Shown here piece after piece: positions 17,204 to 24,293 of a DNA stretch of 24,293 nucleotides. The notes beneath the pieces are model-generated. The model made no database searches and was not told where the DNA came from. It was given only the letters and a program-made list of their open reading frames with translations. Location of the stretch: positions 1 to 24,293 of the forward strand of contig CAZRGV010000097.1 of NCBI GenBank assembly GCA_964599655.1, in the 5' to 3' direction. This DNA is from CAZRGV01 sp964599655. GTDB lineage: Bacteria; Planctomycetota; Planctomycetia; Isosphaerales; Isosphaeraceae. Within the stretch, counting starts at the first letter, position 1. Every line of letters begins with the position of its first letter. Both the position numbers and the translations under genes were made by a program.

Positions 17204-18098
17204 GTGTCGATGGATGTCAACGTTCTCGGCGAGGACCGGATCGGCAATTACCGGTACGTCCGGACGCTGCTCCAGGGCCAGAACTCCACGGTCATGGAGG
17301 TTGTCGAGGAAGGGAGCGGCCGACGCTTCGCCATGAAGCAGTTGCTCCCCACACGCGCGATGGACGCGGCCGAGCGGAAAGCCTTCGAATTCGAGGCCAA
17401 GCTCGGAATGACGCTGCAGCACCCGAACCTGATCCGCGTCTACGAATACGTCAAGGATAAGCGACAGCCGTACTTCGTGATGGATTACTTTCCCTCGATC
17501 CACATGCGGCTGGTCATGGCCAAAACCGCGCTGTACGAGGAATACAAGCCGAGGCTCCACCGCATCCTTGAGCAAACTGCTTCCGCGCTGGGGTACATGC
17601 ATGATAAGGGCTGGGTCCATCGCGATATCAAGCCGGAAAACATCATCGTCAACAAGACCGGCGAGGTCCGGGTGATCGACTATGCCCTGGCCATGAAGAT
17701 CAAGTCGGGGCTTGGCAAGCTCTTCGGCGGCAAGCCGCCGTGTCAGGGAACCCACAGTTACATGTCACCCGAGCAGATCCGTCGCGAATCCCCCACGATT
17801 GCGGCCGACATGTACAGCTTCGGCATCACCTGCTACGAGTTCGCTNNNNNNNNNNNNNNNNNNNCCGTTCCGGGCCAACTCCGCGCAGGAGCTTCTGAAC
17901 AAGCACATCCGAGAGGTTCCCAGCCCGCCGACGGTCTACAACCGAGAGATCACACCCGAGTACTCCGACCTGGTCTTGCGGATGATCAAGAAGAAGCCGT
18001 CCGATCGACCGGCCACCATGCACGAGTTCATCAGCCTCTTCAACCGCATCCGAATGTTCAAGGACGATCCCGACCCCATGGCCGGCCGAGGCCTGTGA
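17204..18098 (+). CDS. Serine/threonine protein kinase with DYA in place of DFG (contains sequence gap)
   Basis: Hanks-type protein kinase of about 290 residues consisting of the catalytic domain alone; no membrane helix or sensor domain. The start is GTG 17204, seven bases after GGGAGG (17191-17196); ATG 17210 is a less well spaced alternative. Visible motifs: a degenerate glycine loop (LLQGQNSTVMEV), Lys45 in FAMKQLL, catalytic loop HRDIKPEN at 139-146 with Asp141, DYA at 159-161 where DFG is expected, SPE at 188-190, and Asp202 with the DMYSFG motif. The frame meets 19 Ns at 17846-17864 and continues one frame over as PFRANSAQELL...RPATMHEF to the stop at 18096-18098. The frame change is explained by the arbitrary N length, not necessarily by a mutation. 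The substrate is unknown. The metal-binding Asp of DFG is kept, so activity is plausible. Confidence 0.88.
17846..17864. other. Unsequenced gap (19 N) inside the kinase gene
   Basis: The kinase reads YEFA in one frame before the Ns and PFRAN in another after them. The missing length must be a multiple of three, and kinase comparison suggests about four residues (a GRP-like turn). So 19 is not the true length. Confidence 0.9.
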
Positions 18099-18199
18099 GG
18101 CAAGGTCCATTCGCCGTGCGCGATCGTGCGCCAGCCTCGTTGAGGCCAGAGGATCGCGATGGACAGGGATGCGGCTCCAGGATTAAAATCGGGACGCCT

Positions 18200-18205
18200 T
18201 ATGAT
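18200..18205 (+). promoter_or_regulatory. Possible -10 box upstream of accA
   Basis: TATGAT (5 of 6) lies 87 bases before the accA start in a short AT-rich patch, but no good -35 box is found at the right distance. Confidence 0.28.
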
Positions 18206-18291
18206 TTGCGACGTCTGGCTCGCCGTGTTGCCGCGGCGGGTTGCGTATTGCCCCACCGAGGCCCGACCCGTGGCCAAGGACGTGCCCGACG

Positions 18292-19320
18292 ATGTCCACC
18301 CCCAATAAGTTCCGCCTGCCGTTCGAGGCGCCGATCCTGGAGATGGAAGCGCGCCTGGCGGATCTCGAAGCCCGAAACGCCACCGCCAGAGCCGGCAATG
18401 AGGCCGGCCTCGCCGATATCGCCGAGCAAGTACGACGCCTCCGCCGCGAGCTGGTCGGTCTGACCCGGACCATCTATGCCAACCTGAGTCCCTGGGAAAC
18501 CGTCCTGGTCTCCCGTTGCGACTCCAGGCCCCAGTCTCGTGACTATCTTGCCCTGATTTTCGACCAGTTCATCGAACTTCACGGTGATCGCGCGGTCGGC
18601 GACGACAAGGCCATCGTCACGGGACTGGCTCACCTCGGCGACCAAAAGGTCGTCTTCGTGGGGCATCAGAAGGGGAAAACGCTGGCCGAGCGACAAGCCT
18701 GCAACTTTGGCTGCGCGCACCCGGAAGGTTACCGGAAGGCCCTCCACAAAATGCGGTTGGCCGAGAAGTTCGACCTGCCAATCATCTGCCTGATCGACAC
18801 GCCGGGAGCCTATCCCGGCATCGGAGCCGAGGAGCGAGGCCAGGCGGCCGTGATCGCCGAGAACCTGATGGCGATGAGCCAGATTGACACGCCGATCGTG
18901 TGCGTCGTCATCGGCGAGGGCGGCTCCGGCGGAGCGCTCGGCATCGGCATCGGTGACCGCGTCGCCATGCTGGAGCATTCCTACTACTCGGTGATCAGCC
19001 CGGAAGGTTGCGCGACCATCTTGTGGAAGGGGGCCGAACACGCCCCCAGGGCCGCCGAGGCCCTCAAGTTCACCGGGAAAGACCTGCTCCGCTTCGGTAT
19101 TATCGATGAGGTCATTCCCGAACCGCTGGGAGGCGCCCACCGCGACCATCGCGAGGCCGCCGCGAACCTGAAGTCGTACCTGATCCGGGCCTTGCGAGAG
19201 ATCGCCGAGCAGCCTCGCGACCAGTTGCTCGAGCGGCGATATCAGAAGTTCCGACGGATCGGGGCCTTCGAGCAAGAGGCGCCGTCGCCGCTCAACGGCG
19301 TCAGCTCCGAGGTCTCCTAG
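18292..19320 (+). CDS. accA: Acetyl-CoA carboxylase carboxyltransferase subunit alpha
   Basis: With AccD it forms the carboxyltransferase that moves CO2 from carboxybiotin to acetyl-CoA, giving malonyl-CoA for fatty-acid synthesis in the cytoplasm. The chosen start is ATG 18292 (MSTPNKFRLPFEAPI), with AAGGA about eleven bases upstream; it aligns with the family N-terminus. The product is 342 residues, close to the 319 of E. coli. Motifs: N-terminal helical region with FEAPILEMEARL at 11-22, FIELHGDRA at 93-101, GHQKGKT at 124-130, PEGYRKALHKM at 144-154, DTPGAYPGIGAEERGQ at 169-184 and GEGGSGGALGI at 208-218. These include the crotonase-fold oxyanion-hole regions. accD is not in the window, so the subunits are encoded apart. 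It sits between the kinase and glycosyltransferase genes with no evident functional link. Confidence 0.96.
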   Translation: MSTPNKFRLPFEAPILEMEARLADLEARNATARAGNEAGLADIAEQVRRLRRELVGLTRTIYANLSPWETVLVSRCDSRPQSRDYLALIFDQFIELHGDRAVGDDKAIVTGLAHLGDQKVVFVGHQKGKTLAERQACNFGCAHPEGYRKALHKMRLAEKFDLPIICLIDTPGAYPGIGAEERGQAAVIAENLMAMSQIDTPIVCVVIGEGGSGGALGIGIGDRVAMLEHSYYSVISPEGCATILWKGAEHAPRAAEALKFTGKDLLRFGIIDEVIPEPLGGAHRDHREAAANLKSYLIRALREIAEQPRDQLLERRYQKFRRIGAFEQEAPSPLNGVSSEVS

Positions 19321-19373
19321 CGCGGCGGATGAGAGGCCGACGGAACGGCGGACAGAGCGCCTGTCGATCCGTG

Positions 19374-19402
19374 TTGACCCAACCGGCGGCCTCTGCTATA
19401 GA
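19374..19402 (+). promoter_or_regulatory. Strong promoter for the glycosyltransferase cluster
   Basis: TTGACC (19374-19379) and TATAGA (19397-19402) are 17 bases apart, and TGC directly before the -10 makes it an extended -10 element. The start would be near 19409, leaving a leader of about 80 bases. Confidence 0.65.
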
Positions 19403-19440
19403 GAGCAATCCAGGTCCCCGCGATTTCCCCCAACCCAGGA

Positions 19441-19467
19441 GCGGGAGGGGTCTGGGACTGCTCCCGC
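19441..19467 (+). other. Leader hairpin before the first glycosyltransferase
   Basis: GCGGGAG (19441-19447) and CTCCCGC (19461-19467) form a perfect 7-bp stem with a 13-base loop. The hairpin ends ten bases before the AGAAGGA ribosome site. It has no T run, so a role in translation or RNA stability is likelier than termination. Confidence 0.35.
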
Positions 19468-19491
19468 CCTCGGACGAGAAGGACCTCGGCC

Positions 19492-20604
19492 ATGGCGACA
19501 CGGACCGTTGCCTATTTGACCCCGCTTTATTTCGACGAGCGCTCTTACGTGGGCGGCGGCGAACGCTACCCCTTGAATCTGGCCAAGGGGGTCGTCGAGG
19601 GCTCTGGCGGAGCCTATCGCGTCGAGCTGATCTCCTTCGGCGACTCGCCACGTTGCCTACCGCTCGCGCCCGGCGTTTCCTTGCGGGTGCTGACCGTGGC
19701 CCGCAAGCCCGAGAACCCGCTGGACGTCGTGTCCTGGGAGCTGCCAGAGGCCCTCGCCAGGGCCGATCTTGTTCACATCCACCAGGCCTACACCCGTTGC
19801 AGCGAGATGGGCCTGCTCGTGGCCAAGCTCCAGCGCAAGCCAGTCTGCGTCACCGACCACGGCGGCTTTACCAGCCCCCTTGGCGCCGAGGTCGGCAGCA
19901 TGGACCTCGCCGACCGGATCGTGGCCTATTCCGACTTCGGGGCCTCCCTCTACGGACCAACCCGCACGCCGATCGTCGTCATCAAAGGAGGTGTGGATGC
20001 GTCGCTCTTTTCCCCTCCCGCGCAACGGCCGGCCCGCGACCGGATCGTTTACGTTGGCCGGCTCCTGCCGCATAAGGGAATCGACGTCCTGATCCAGGCG
20101 CTGCCGGCGGACCTGCCCTTGACCGTCTGCGGCCGGCCTTATCACGACGGCTACTTCCGGCGCCTGCAAATGCTGGCCGCCGGCAAGCAGGTCGAGTTCG
20201 TCACCAATGCCGAGGACGACACGATCCGCAATCTTTACGCCAGGGCCTGGGCCAATGTCCTGCCCTCGGTCTATCGCGACTGCGAAGGGAACATCCACAG
20301 GGCTCCCGAGCTGATGGGCTTCACGTTGCTGGAAGCCATGGCCTGCGGGACCCCGGCGATTGCGTCGAGGGTCGGGGCCATGCCCGAGTTCATTCGCGAT
20401 GGCGAGACCGGCTTCGTCTACGACCGGCCGGAGCAACTGACCGAACAGCTCCGGCGGCTCGCGACCGATCCCGAACTCGTCGAACGGATGGGCCGCGAGG
20501 CCCGCCAGGACGTCGAGACGCACTACGACCTCGGTGTCGCGGGAAAGAAGCTGGTTCACTTGTATGACGCGTTGATTGCCGATGTCCGGGAGGTGGCCGC
20601 GTGA
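19492..20604 (+). CDS. GT4-family glycosyltransferase (first of cluster)
   Basis: A retaining GT-B glycosyltransferase of 370 residues that would transfer a sugar from a nucleotide donor; donor and acceptor are unknown. The start ATG 19492 has GAAGGA eight bases upstream. The N-terminal Rossmann domain opens with AYLTPLYFDE and GGGERYPLNLAKG (20-33), the acceptor side of the cleft. The C-terminal domain begins at IVYVGRLLPHKGIDVL (185-200). The donor-binding E-x7-E motif is Glu273 and Glu281 in ELMGFTLLEAMACGTPAI. A DHGG motif at 122-125 lies at the usual position of a conserved histidine. There is no membrane segment, so it works at the cytoplasmic face. Its last four bases overlap the next gene as GTGA, so the two should be translationally coupled. 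Confidence 0.92.
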   Translation: MATRTVAYLTPLYFDERSYVGGGERYPLNLAKGVVEGSGGAYRVELISFGDSPRCLPLAPGVSLRVLTVARKPENPLDVVSWELPEALARADLVHIHQAYTRCSEMGLLVAKLQRKPVCVTDHGGFTSPLGAEVGSMDLADRIVAYSDFGASLYGPTRTPIVVIKGGVDASLFSPPAQRPARDRIVYVGRLLPHKGIDVLIQALPADLPLTVCGRPYHDGYFRRLQMLAAGKQVEFVTNAEDDTIRNLYARAWANVLPSVYRDCEGNIHRAPELMGFTLLEAMACGTPAIASRVGAMPEFIRDGETGFVYDRPEQLTEQLRRLATDPELVERMGREARQDVETHYDLGVAGKKLVHLYDALIADVREVAA

Positions 20605-21884
20605 AGGTCCTGGTTCTCAGCAACCTTTACCCTCCCGACATGCTGGGCGGCTACGAGCTGGGATGCCGCCAGGTCGTTGATGCCTTGATCGAACAGGGGC
20701 ATGAGGTTCGCGTCCTGACCGCGGCTCCTCGAAGGCCCGTGACGTCGACGCCTCCTCACGTCCGACGCCTCTTGCGGCTCACGGAGATCTGGAGCCATTA
20801 TGTCTTCGCCAAGAGCGCGCCGGTCACGGCCCACCTGGCGCAATCCGAGGCGCATCGGATCAACGCGGCCAACTGCCACGTCCTGCTCTCGGAGCTGGAG
20901 GAGTTCCAGCCGGACGTGGTCTATGTCTGGATGCTCGCCGGGCTGGGCGGACTGGGCTTGATGGCCTGTCTGGAACATCTCAAGGTTCCCTGGGTCTGGC
21001 ACCTGATGGACAACGTCCCGAACGTGCTCTGCGAGGCGGCGGGCCGGCTGGTGCCGGCCTTCGCCCGCGAGTTCGAGCGGCAGTTCCAGAACGGCCGATA
21101 CATCGCCTGCAGCCAGCAGCTCGTCGACGAGATCGAGCTGGGGGGCGTGTCGCTGGGCAAGCACGTCGAGGTCCTACCCAACTGGTCGGCGGTACCTCCA
21201 CGCCCGCCGCGCGACTCCTATCTTGAAGGGGGCGTGCTGCGGATCGTCACGGCCGCGGGGCTGATCGACCGCCGGATGGACAAGGGGGTCGACCTCGTGA
21301 TCGAGGCGGCCGGCTTGCTCCGCGACATGGGGCACGACCGCTTTGAGGTCGACATCTACGGCCAGGTCGTCGACCACTACTTCGCCGACCTGATCCATGC
21401 CCGAAACCTTTCCGGCCAGGTCCGGCTCAAGGGGCACCGGTCCCAGGCCGAGCTGGGTGAGTTGTTCTCCTCGTACGACCTGTTCGCCTACCCGACGAGG
21501 GCCAGGGAACCGTTCGGGTTCGTGGTGCTCGAGGCCGGAGCTCGAGGCTGCGTGCCGGTCGTTTCGGAGGTTTGCGGTAACGTCGAGTGGTTCGTCCACG
21601 GGATTCACGTCTTGAAGGCGCCTCGCACGGCCGAGTCGTTCGCCAGGATCTTCGCCTCGGTGCTCGACGGCTCGATCGACCCGAGGCCGATCGGCCGGCG
21701 ACTGGTCCAGACGATCCAACGAGACTTCCACCTCGACGTGCTCCTGCCCCGGATCGAGCGGACGCTGGCCGAAGCGGCTCGACGATCTCGCGACGGCGCG
21801 GGCTCGGCCGAAGAAGCCTACGGCCTGGCCTTGCTGGCGGAACGGCTTTCGAAGGTGCTCATCCAGGAATCGCTTTGCGCGTGA
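20601..21884 (+). CDS. GT4-family glycosyltransferase (second of cluster)
   Basis: The product is 427 residues, starting with GTG 20601 inside the stop of the previous gene; GGGAGG at 20588-20593 is well placed. The N-terminus is a classic GT-B opening, MKVLVLSNLYPPDMLGGYEL, where the GG loop contacts the substrates. The N-domain contains WVWHLMDNVPNV near 131-141. The C-terminal domain starts near 212 (LRIVTAAGLIDRRMDKGVDL) and holds the donor-site motif EPFGFVVLEAGARG, with Glu303 and Glu311. The tail from about 395 is alanine- and arginine-rich and helical, longer than the minimal fold. Sugar and acceptor are unknown. Tight coupling to the preceding gene suggests both act on the same glycan. 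Confidence 0.92.
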   Translation: MKVLVLSNLYPPDMLGGYELGCRQVVDALIEQGHEVRVLTAAPRRPVTSTPPHVRRLLRLTEIWSHYVFAKSAPVTAHLAQSEAHRINAANCHVLLSELEEFQPDVVYVWMLAGLGGLGLMACLEHLKVPWVWHLMDNVPNVLCEAAGRLVPAFAREFERQFQNGRYIACSQQLVDEIELGGVSLGKHVEVLPNWSAVPPRPPRDSYLEGGVLRIVTAAGLIDRRMDKGVDLVIEAAGLLRDMGHDRFEVDIYGQVVDHYFADLIHARNLSGQVRLKGHRSQAELGELFSSYDLFAYPTRAREPFGFVVLEAGARGCVPVVSEVCGNVEWFVHGIHVLKAPRTAESFARIFASVLDGSIDPRPIGRRLVQTIQRDFHLDVLLPRIERTLAEAARRSRDGAGSAEEAYGLALLAERLSKVLIQESLCA

Positions 21885-21951
21885 GCGAATTCGGACGCGC
21901 GGGCCGATCGACGGCTCGCCGACCTTGCGAACTCGGGGGATCGTTTCCGTC

Positions 21952-22353
21952 ATGACCGACCTCGCCTTCTACAATGCCGGCTGTCAGGAGCCCCGAGGGC
22001 TTCGTCGCGTCCTGGTCTTCGCCCGAAGGGGGCTCCGGCGGATTCTCCGCCCGATCTTTCAGCGCCAGGTGGAGCTGTTCCAGGCCCTTTGCGACCGACT
22101 CGACGCCGCCGAGCGAGCCGACGCCTCGCTGCGCGACGACCTGAACGCCCTGGCAAAACGGCACGACAACCTCAACGCCCAGATGCAGACGGCGATGGCC
22201 TTCGGCTGGGATTACGTGGCGATGGTCCGTCGCCTCTCGGTCCTGGAAGACCGGGTCGAGACCTTGATCCAGACGAGCGGCCCAACCGCAAACGCCGACG
22301 ATGCACGGCCGTCCTCGGTGCCGTTCCCCGACGCCAAGGCCGAAGCCTGCTGA
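21952..22353 (+). CDS. Small coiled-coil protein within the glycosyltransferase cluster
   Basis: From ATG 21952 the product is 133 residues; a G-rich ribosome site (GGGGGA) ends eleven bases upstream. An in-frame TTG at 21925 is possible but less likely. Residues 17-40 are strongly basic and amphipathic (LRRVLVFARRGLRRILRPIF), suggesting membrane-surface binding. Residues about 38-112 show heptad-like leucine spacing (VELFQALCDRLDAAER, LRDDLNALAKR, RRLSVLEDRVETL), indicating a coiled coil. The tail is disordered and ends in Cys. No enzyme motif is present. It lies 67 bases after the second and 36 bases before the third glycosyltransferase on the same strand. A scaffold or chain-length role is inference only. 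Confidence 0.75.
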   Translation: MTDLAFYNAGCQEPRGLRRVLVFARRGLRRILRPIFQRQVELFQALCDRLDAAERADASLRDDLNALAKRHDNLNAQMQTAMAFGWDYVAMVRRLSVLEDRVETLIQTSGPTANADDARPSSVPFPDAKAEAC

Positions 22354-22389
22354 AACGACCCAATCCGAGATCGACCGAGGAACCACTCC

Positions 22390-23562
22390 ATGCCCGCCCT
22401 CGTCTCGCCGAGAGCCGTCGCTCCCCGAATGCGCGTCCTCGTCGTGCTCTCCTCCTCGAACCAGATGTACTCGGGGATCGGCCGGAACGTCTTCGAGCTG
22501 GCCCGACGCATGACCGGACGGGTCGAGTTCTCGTTCGTCATCGACGACCTGTATCCTCGCAACCGGGACCTCGTCGTCGCGTTCGGCAAGGAGCTCGGCG
22601 TTCCGGTTCACGTCGGCCGGGGCCGCCAGGTGCCCGAGGCTCTTGACAGCCTCAACGACGACCTGCCGGATCTGCTCCGTCGCGAACGCTTCGACGCCGT
22701 GGAATGTGTTTGTTTCGCCAACGCGGCGACCAACGCCGCGATGCTCGACGCGCTGGGCGAGACCACGCTCGTGTACACGCCGCACGATCAGCCGCTCTGG
22801 ACCGTCCCCATGTCACCCGAGCAGGCCCGGCAAACCGAGACTGTTCATCAACGTGTGCTTGAGCGATCGGACCTGGTGCTCTGCGACTCACCCCACGAGC
22901 AGGCCACGCTTCAGGCCAGAGTTCCAGGGCGGAACCATTGCCTGTATCTGCCCCTGGGCTGCGACTTCCGGACCTTCCGCGCGGGGGGGGTGACCAGGCG
23001 GAACCAGCTCGTTTTCGTCGGCGACCTGGCCGAGCCGAGAAAACGGTTCGACCGCGTTCTGGCGCTCTTTGCACGGTTGATCCGGCGTCGGCCCGAGCTG
23101 CGCCTGGTCGTCATCGGCAACAAGAGCGACCAGGCCCTCGAACACGTCCCTCGCGACTTGCGACATGCGATCGACCTTCGAGGATATGTCGACGAAACCG
23201 AGCTGAGGCGGACCTACGCCGAGAGCCTTGGCCTGGTGCTGCTGTCCGACTTCGAGGCGTTCGGCATCCCGATTCTCGAGGCCCTGGCCTGCGGAACGCC
23301 GGTCTTCCTGCACCGGCACGCGACCATCGAAAGCCTCTTCGGAACGTTCCGAGGGGCCCACTTCTGTCCGGGCGACGACCCCGATACCACGGCCGACGAG
23401 GTCGATCGAGCCCTGGCTCGAGGTCGAGCCGCGATCGCCGAGGCGGTCGAAGATCGTCGGAGGCTGCCAGGCACGTTCGACTGGGACACCCTGGCCTTTC
23501 GCAAATGGCAATTCCTGGCCGCCGCCTGGTTCCGTCGGAATTGCTGGGCCATCCCGGCTTGA
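22390..23562 (+). CDS. GT4-family glycosyltransferase (third of cluster)
   Basis: The 390-residue product starts at ATG 22390 with GAGG nine bases upstream. The core fold begins at residue 14 (MRVLVVLSSSNQMYSGIGRN), so ATG 22429 is a second possible start. The GT-B C-domain begins at QLVFVGDLAEPRKRFDRVLA (206-225). The donor-site pair Glu289 and Glu297 lies in DFEAFGIPILEALACGTPVF. A TPHDQPLW segment near 130-137 supplies the conserved histidine. It resembles mannosyl- or glucosyl-transferase-like GT4 proteins, but the sugar cannot be assigned. It is the last gene of the cluster; a stretch with a TATAAT box follows. No flippase, polymerase or export gene is in the window, so the pathway is incomplete here. 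Confidence 0.91.
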   Translation: MPALVSPRAVAPRMRVLVVLSSSNQMYSGIGRNVFELARRMTGRVEFSFVIDDLYPRNRDLVVAFGKELGVPVHVGRGRQVPEALDSLNDDLPDLLRRERFDAVECVCFANAATNAAMLDALGETTLVYTPHDQPLWTVPMSPEQARQTETVHQRVLERSDLVLCDSPHEQATLQARVPGRNHCLYLPLGCDFRTFRAGGVTRRNQLVFVGDLAEPRKRFDRVLALFARLIRRRPELRLVVIGNKSDQALEHVPRDLRHAIDLRGYVDETELRRTYAESLGLVLLSDFEAFGIPILEALACGTPVFLHRHATIESLFGTFRGAHFCPGDDPDTTADEVDRALARGRAAIAEAVEDRRRLPGTFDWDTLAFRKWQFLAAAWFRRNCWAIPA

Positions 23563-24036
23563 GGGCGGAATCACGTAAGTGAGTGTGAAATCGCGGGTTC
23601 CGCTGCTTCTCCTGCTCGCTGAAACACGCGATATAATCGATACATTTTACCCAAATTCCCATTGGCTTCGTTTGGCGCGACGACGCGAGGGGTCAACGCC
23701 GGACGCGGGGCGGGTCGCCCCGATCGCTCTCCAACCGGAGTCGCGCGGCCGCAAAAGACGCCCGAGGGGACGTGTTTCTCGGCCGGACCTCGATCGCCGA
23801 TTGGTTCTGTGGAATCGGTGCCACGGTCGGCTCGTGGCCCGTTTCTTCGAGGCGCACCCTGCCGGAGCCCTGGCGGGCGAGCCGCCGGCGGCGGACGCCG
23901 TTCAGAAGTCGTTTCTTTGATTCGGCTTACGACTGAAGTGATGATTCCATCCGAGCGAGGTGTCTCGATCGAGGGGAACGGCGCGGCGCGTGGATCAACG
24001 CGTGATGGGACGCGTCGGAGGCGGTTTGGTGGAAGT
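23563..24036. other. Intergenic region with no confident gene
   Basis: This 474-base stretch separates the plus-strand glycosyltransferase cluster from a minus-strand gene. Its left part (about 23625-23670) is AT-rich and carries a perfect TATAAT; its right part is GC-rich and includes a 12-base perfect palindrome, GCCGCCGGCGGC at 23881-23892. A weak 113-codon frame (GTG 23579 to 23920) crosses it but lies over the promoter-like DNA and resembles no protein I know. Confidence 0.55.
23632..23637 (+). promoter_or_regulatory. Isolated perfect -10 box (TATAAT)
   Basis: TATAAT at 23632-23637 sits in an AT-rich patch in very GC-rich DNA and shares GATATAATC with the site at 9536. No convincing -35 lies 16-18 bases upstream. 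If active, it would produce a plus-strand transcript with no recognisable protein in the next 400 bases. Confidence 0.4.
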
Positions 24037-24293
24037 TCAGGAGGCCCGGCGTGCCCTGGATTTCCTGGCTCGACGGTTTCGACGGTTGCCGCCGCTCGCG
24101 GCTTTGAGGGCCGAGACGAAGCTCGGGAGCGGCTGCCACTGGGCTTTGGAGCCCTTCGGCGCGGGGGGCGTTACGGATTCGGTCATCGACAACGGAACCA
24201 TGGTCGAGCCAAGGGGCGGCGTGATGAGGGAGCCAACGAGCTGGGTCGCCGACTCGTTGGGGGTCGGGGGGGCGGGGGGCCTGGGCTCGGGTC
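24037..24293 (-). CDS. C-terminal end of a protein entering from the right edge
   Basis: A minus-strand frame is open from the right edge to TGA at 24037-24039, giving 84 visible residues. It starts with a proline-rich linker (PEPRPPAPPTPNESATQLVG), continues with GSLITPPLGSTMVPLSMTE and PKGSKAQWQPLPSFVSALKA, and ends in a basic tail, NRRNRRARKSRARRAS. Third codon positions are strongly GC-biased, unlike the opposite-strand frames here, which favours it as the real coding frame. The gene is convergent with the glycosyltransferase cluster. No domain is recognisable in this tail. Confidence 0.6.
   Translation of the reverse strand, partial: PEPRPPAPPTPNESATQLVGSLITPPLGSTMVPLSMTESVTPPAPKGSKAQWQPLPSFVSALKAASGGNRRNRRARKSRARRAS

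Noticed and set aside
17846..18098. Frameshift making the kinase a pseudogene
   Set aside because: The frame change falls exactly at an N run of arbitrary length, and both sides keep good kinase sequence.
19657..20559. Minus-strand frame of 300 codons
   Set aside because: Antisense to the first glycosyltransferase, which has complete family motifs.
23579..23920. 113-codon plus-strand frame after the third glycosyltransferase
   Set aside because: Crosses the AT-rich TATAAT region, has poor start spacing and no recognisable sequence; kept only as a note in the intergenic entry.

Overview
The window is GC-rich bacterial chromosome, almost certainly from a planctomycete and probably from the Isosphaeraceae (Singulisphaera, Isosphaera or Paludisphaera type). 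The main evidence is the left-hand gene block: a DUF1501 twin-arginine protein, a DUF1549/DUF1553 cytochrome and a heme c/WD40/PPC-like protein. These families are hugely expanded in planctomycetes and rare elsewhere. The genus is inference; the phylum is well supported.

Layout. (1) Positions 1-8973, minus strand: a probable operon read right to left. It holds a DUF1501 protein, a SAM-dependent methyltransferase, an Ig-like/cytochrome/DUF1549/DUF1553 protein, a small two-helix membrane protein, and a very large exported protein with a planctomycete cytochrome C domain, seven WD40 blades and PPC-like domains. The last gene runs off the left edge, with about 1,180 codons visible. (2) Positions 9195-9992, plus strand: a LapA-domain membrane protein and a doubtful secreted orphan. 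(3) Positions 10154-14890: an HME-type RND metal efflux pump and its periplasmic adaptor, translationally coupled by an ATGA overlap. There is an unsequenced stretch at the pump's N-terminus. (4) Positions 15145-18098: a 107-residue orphan, a cyanobacterial/plant-like ADP-glucose pyrophosphorylase (glgC), and a Ser/Thr protein kinase with an altered DFG motif and a second unsequenced stretch. (5) Positions 18292-19320: accA, the carboxyltransferase alpha subunit of acetyl-CoA carboxylase. (6) Positions 19492-23562: three GT4-type glycosyltransferases and a small coiled-coil protein in one plus-strand cluster, probably for a cell-surface or secreted polysaccharide. (7) Positions 23563-24036: intergenic, with a perfect TATAAT. 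(8) Positions 24037-24293: the C-terminal end of a minus-strand gene entering from the right edge.

Working together: the left block looks like one exported or periplasmic heme/hydrolase-like module of the poorly characterised planctomycete type. The RND pair exports metal ions but its outer-membrane channel is not in the window. The glycosyltransferase cluster has its own strong promoter. Three of the best promoters share a TTGACC -35 box with a 17-18 bp spacer.

I found no tRNA, rRNA, CRISPR array, insertion sequence or phage gene. The nearest things to something new are the kinase with DYA in place of DFG, the competing hairpins in front of glgC, the 107-residue orphan, and the methyltransferase lodged inside the DUF1501-DUF1553 pair. 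None of these amounts to a demonstrated new system.
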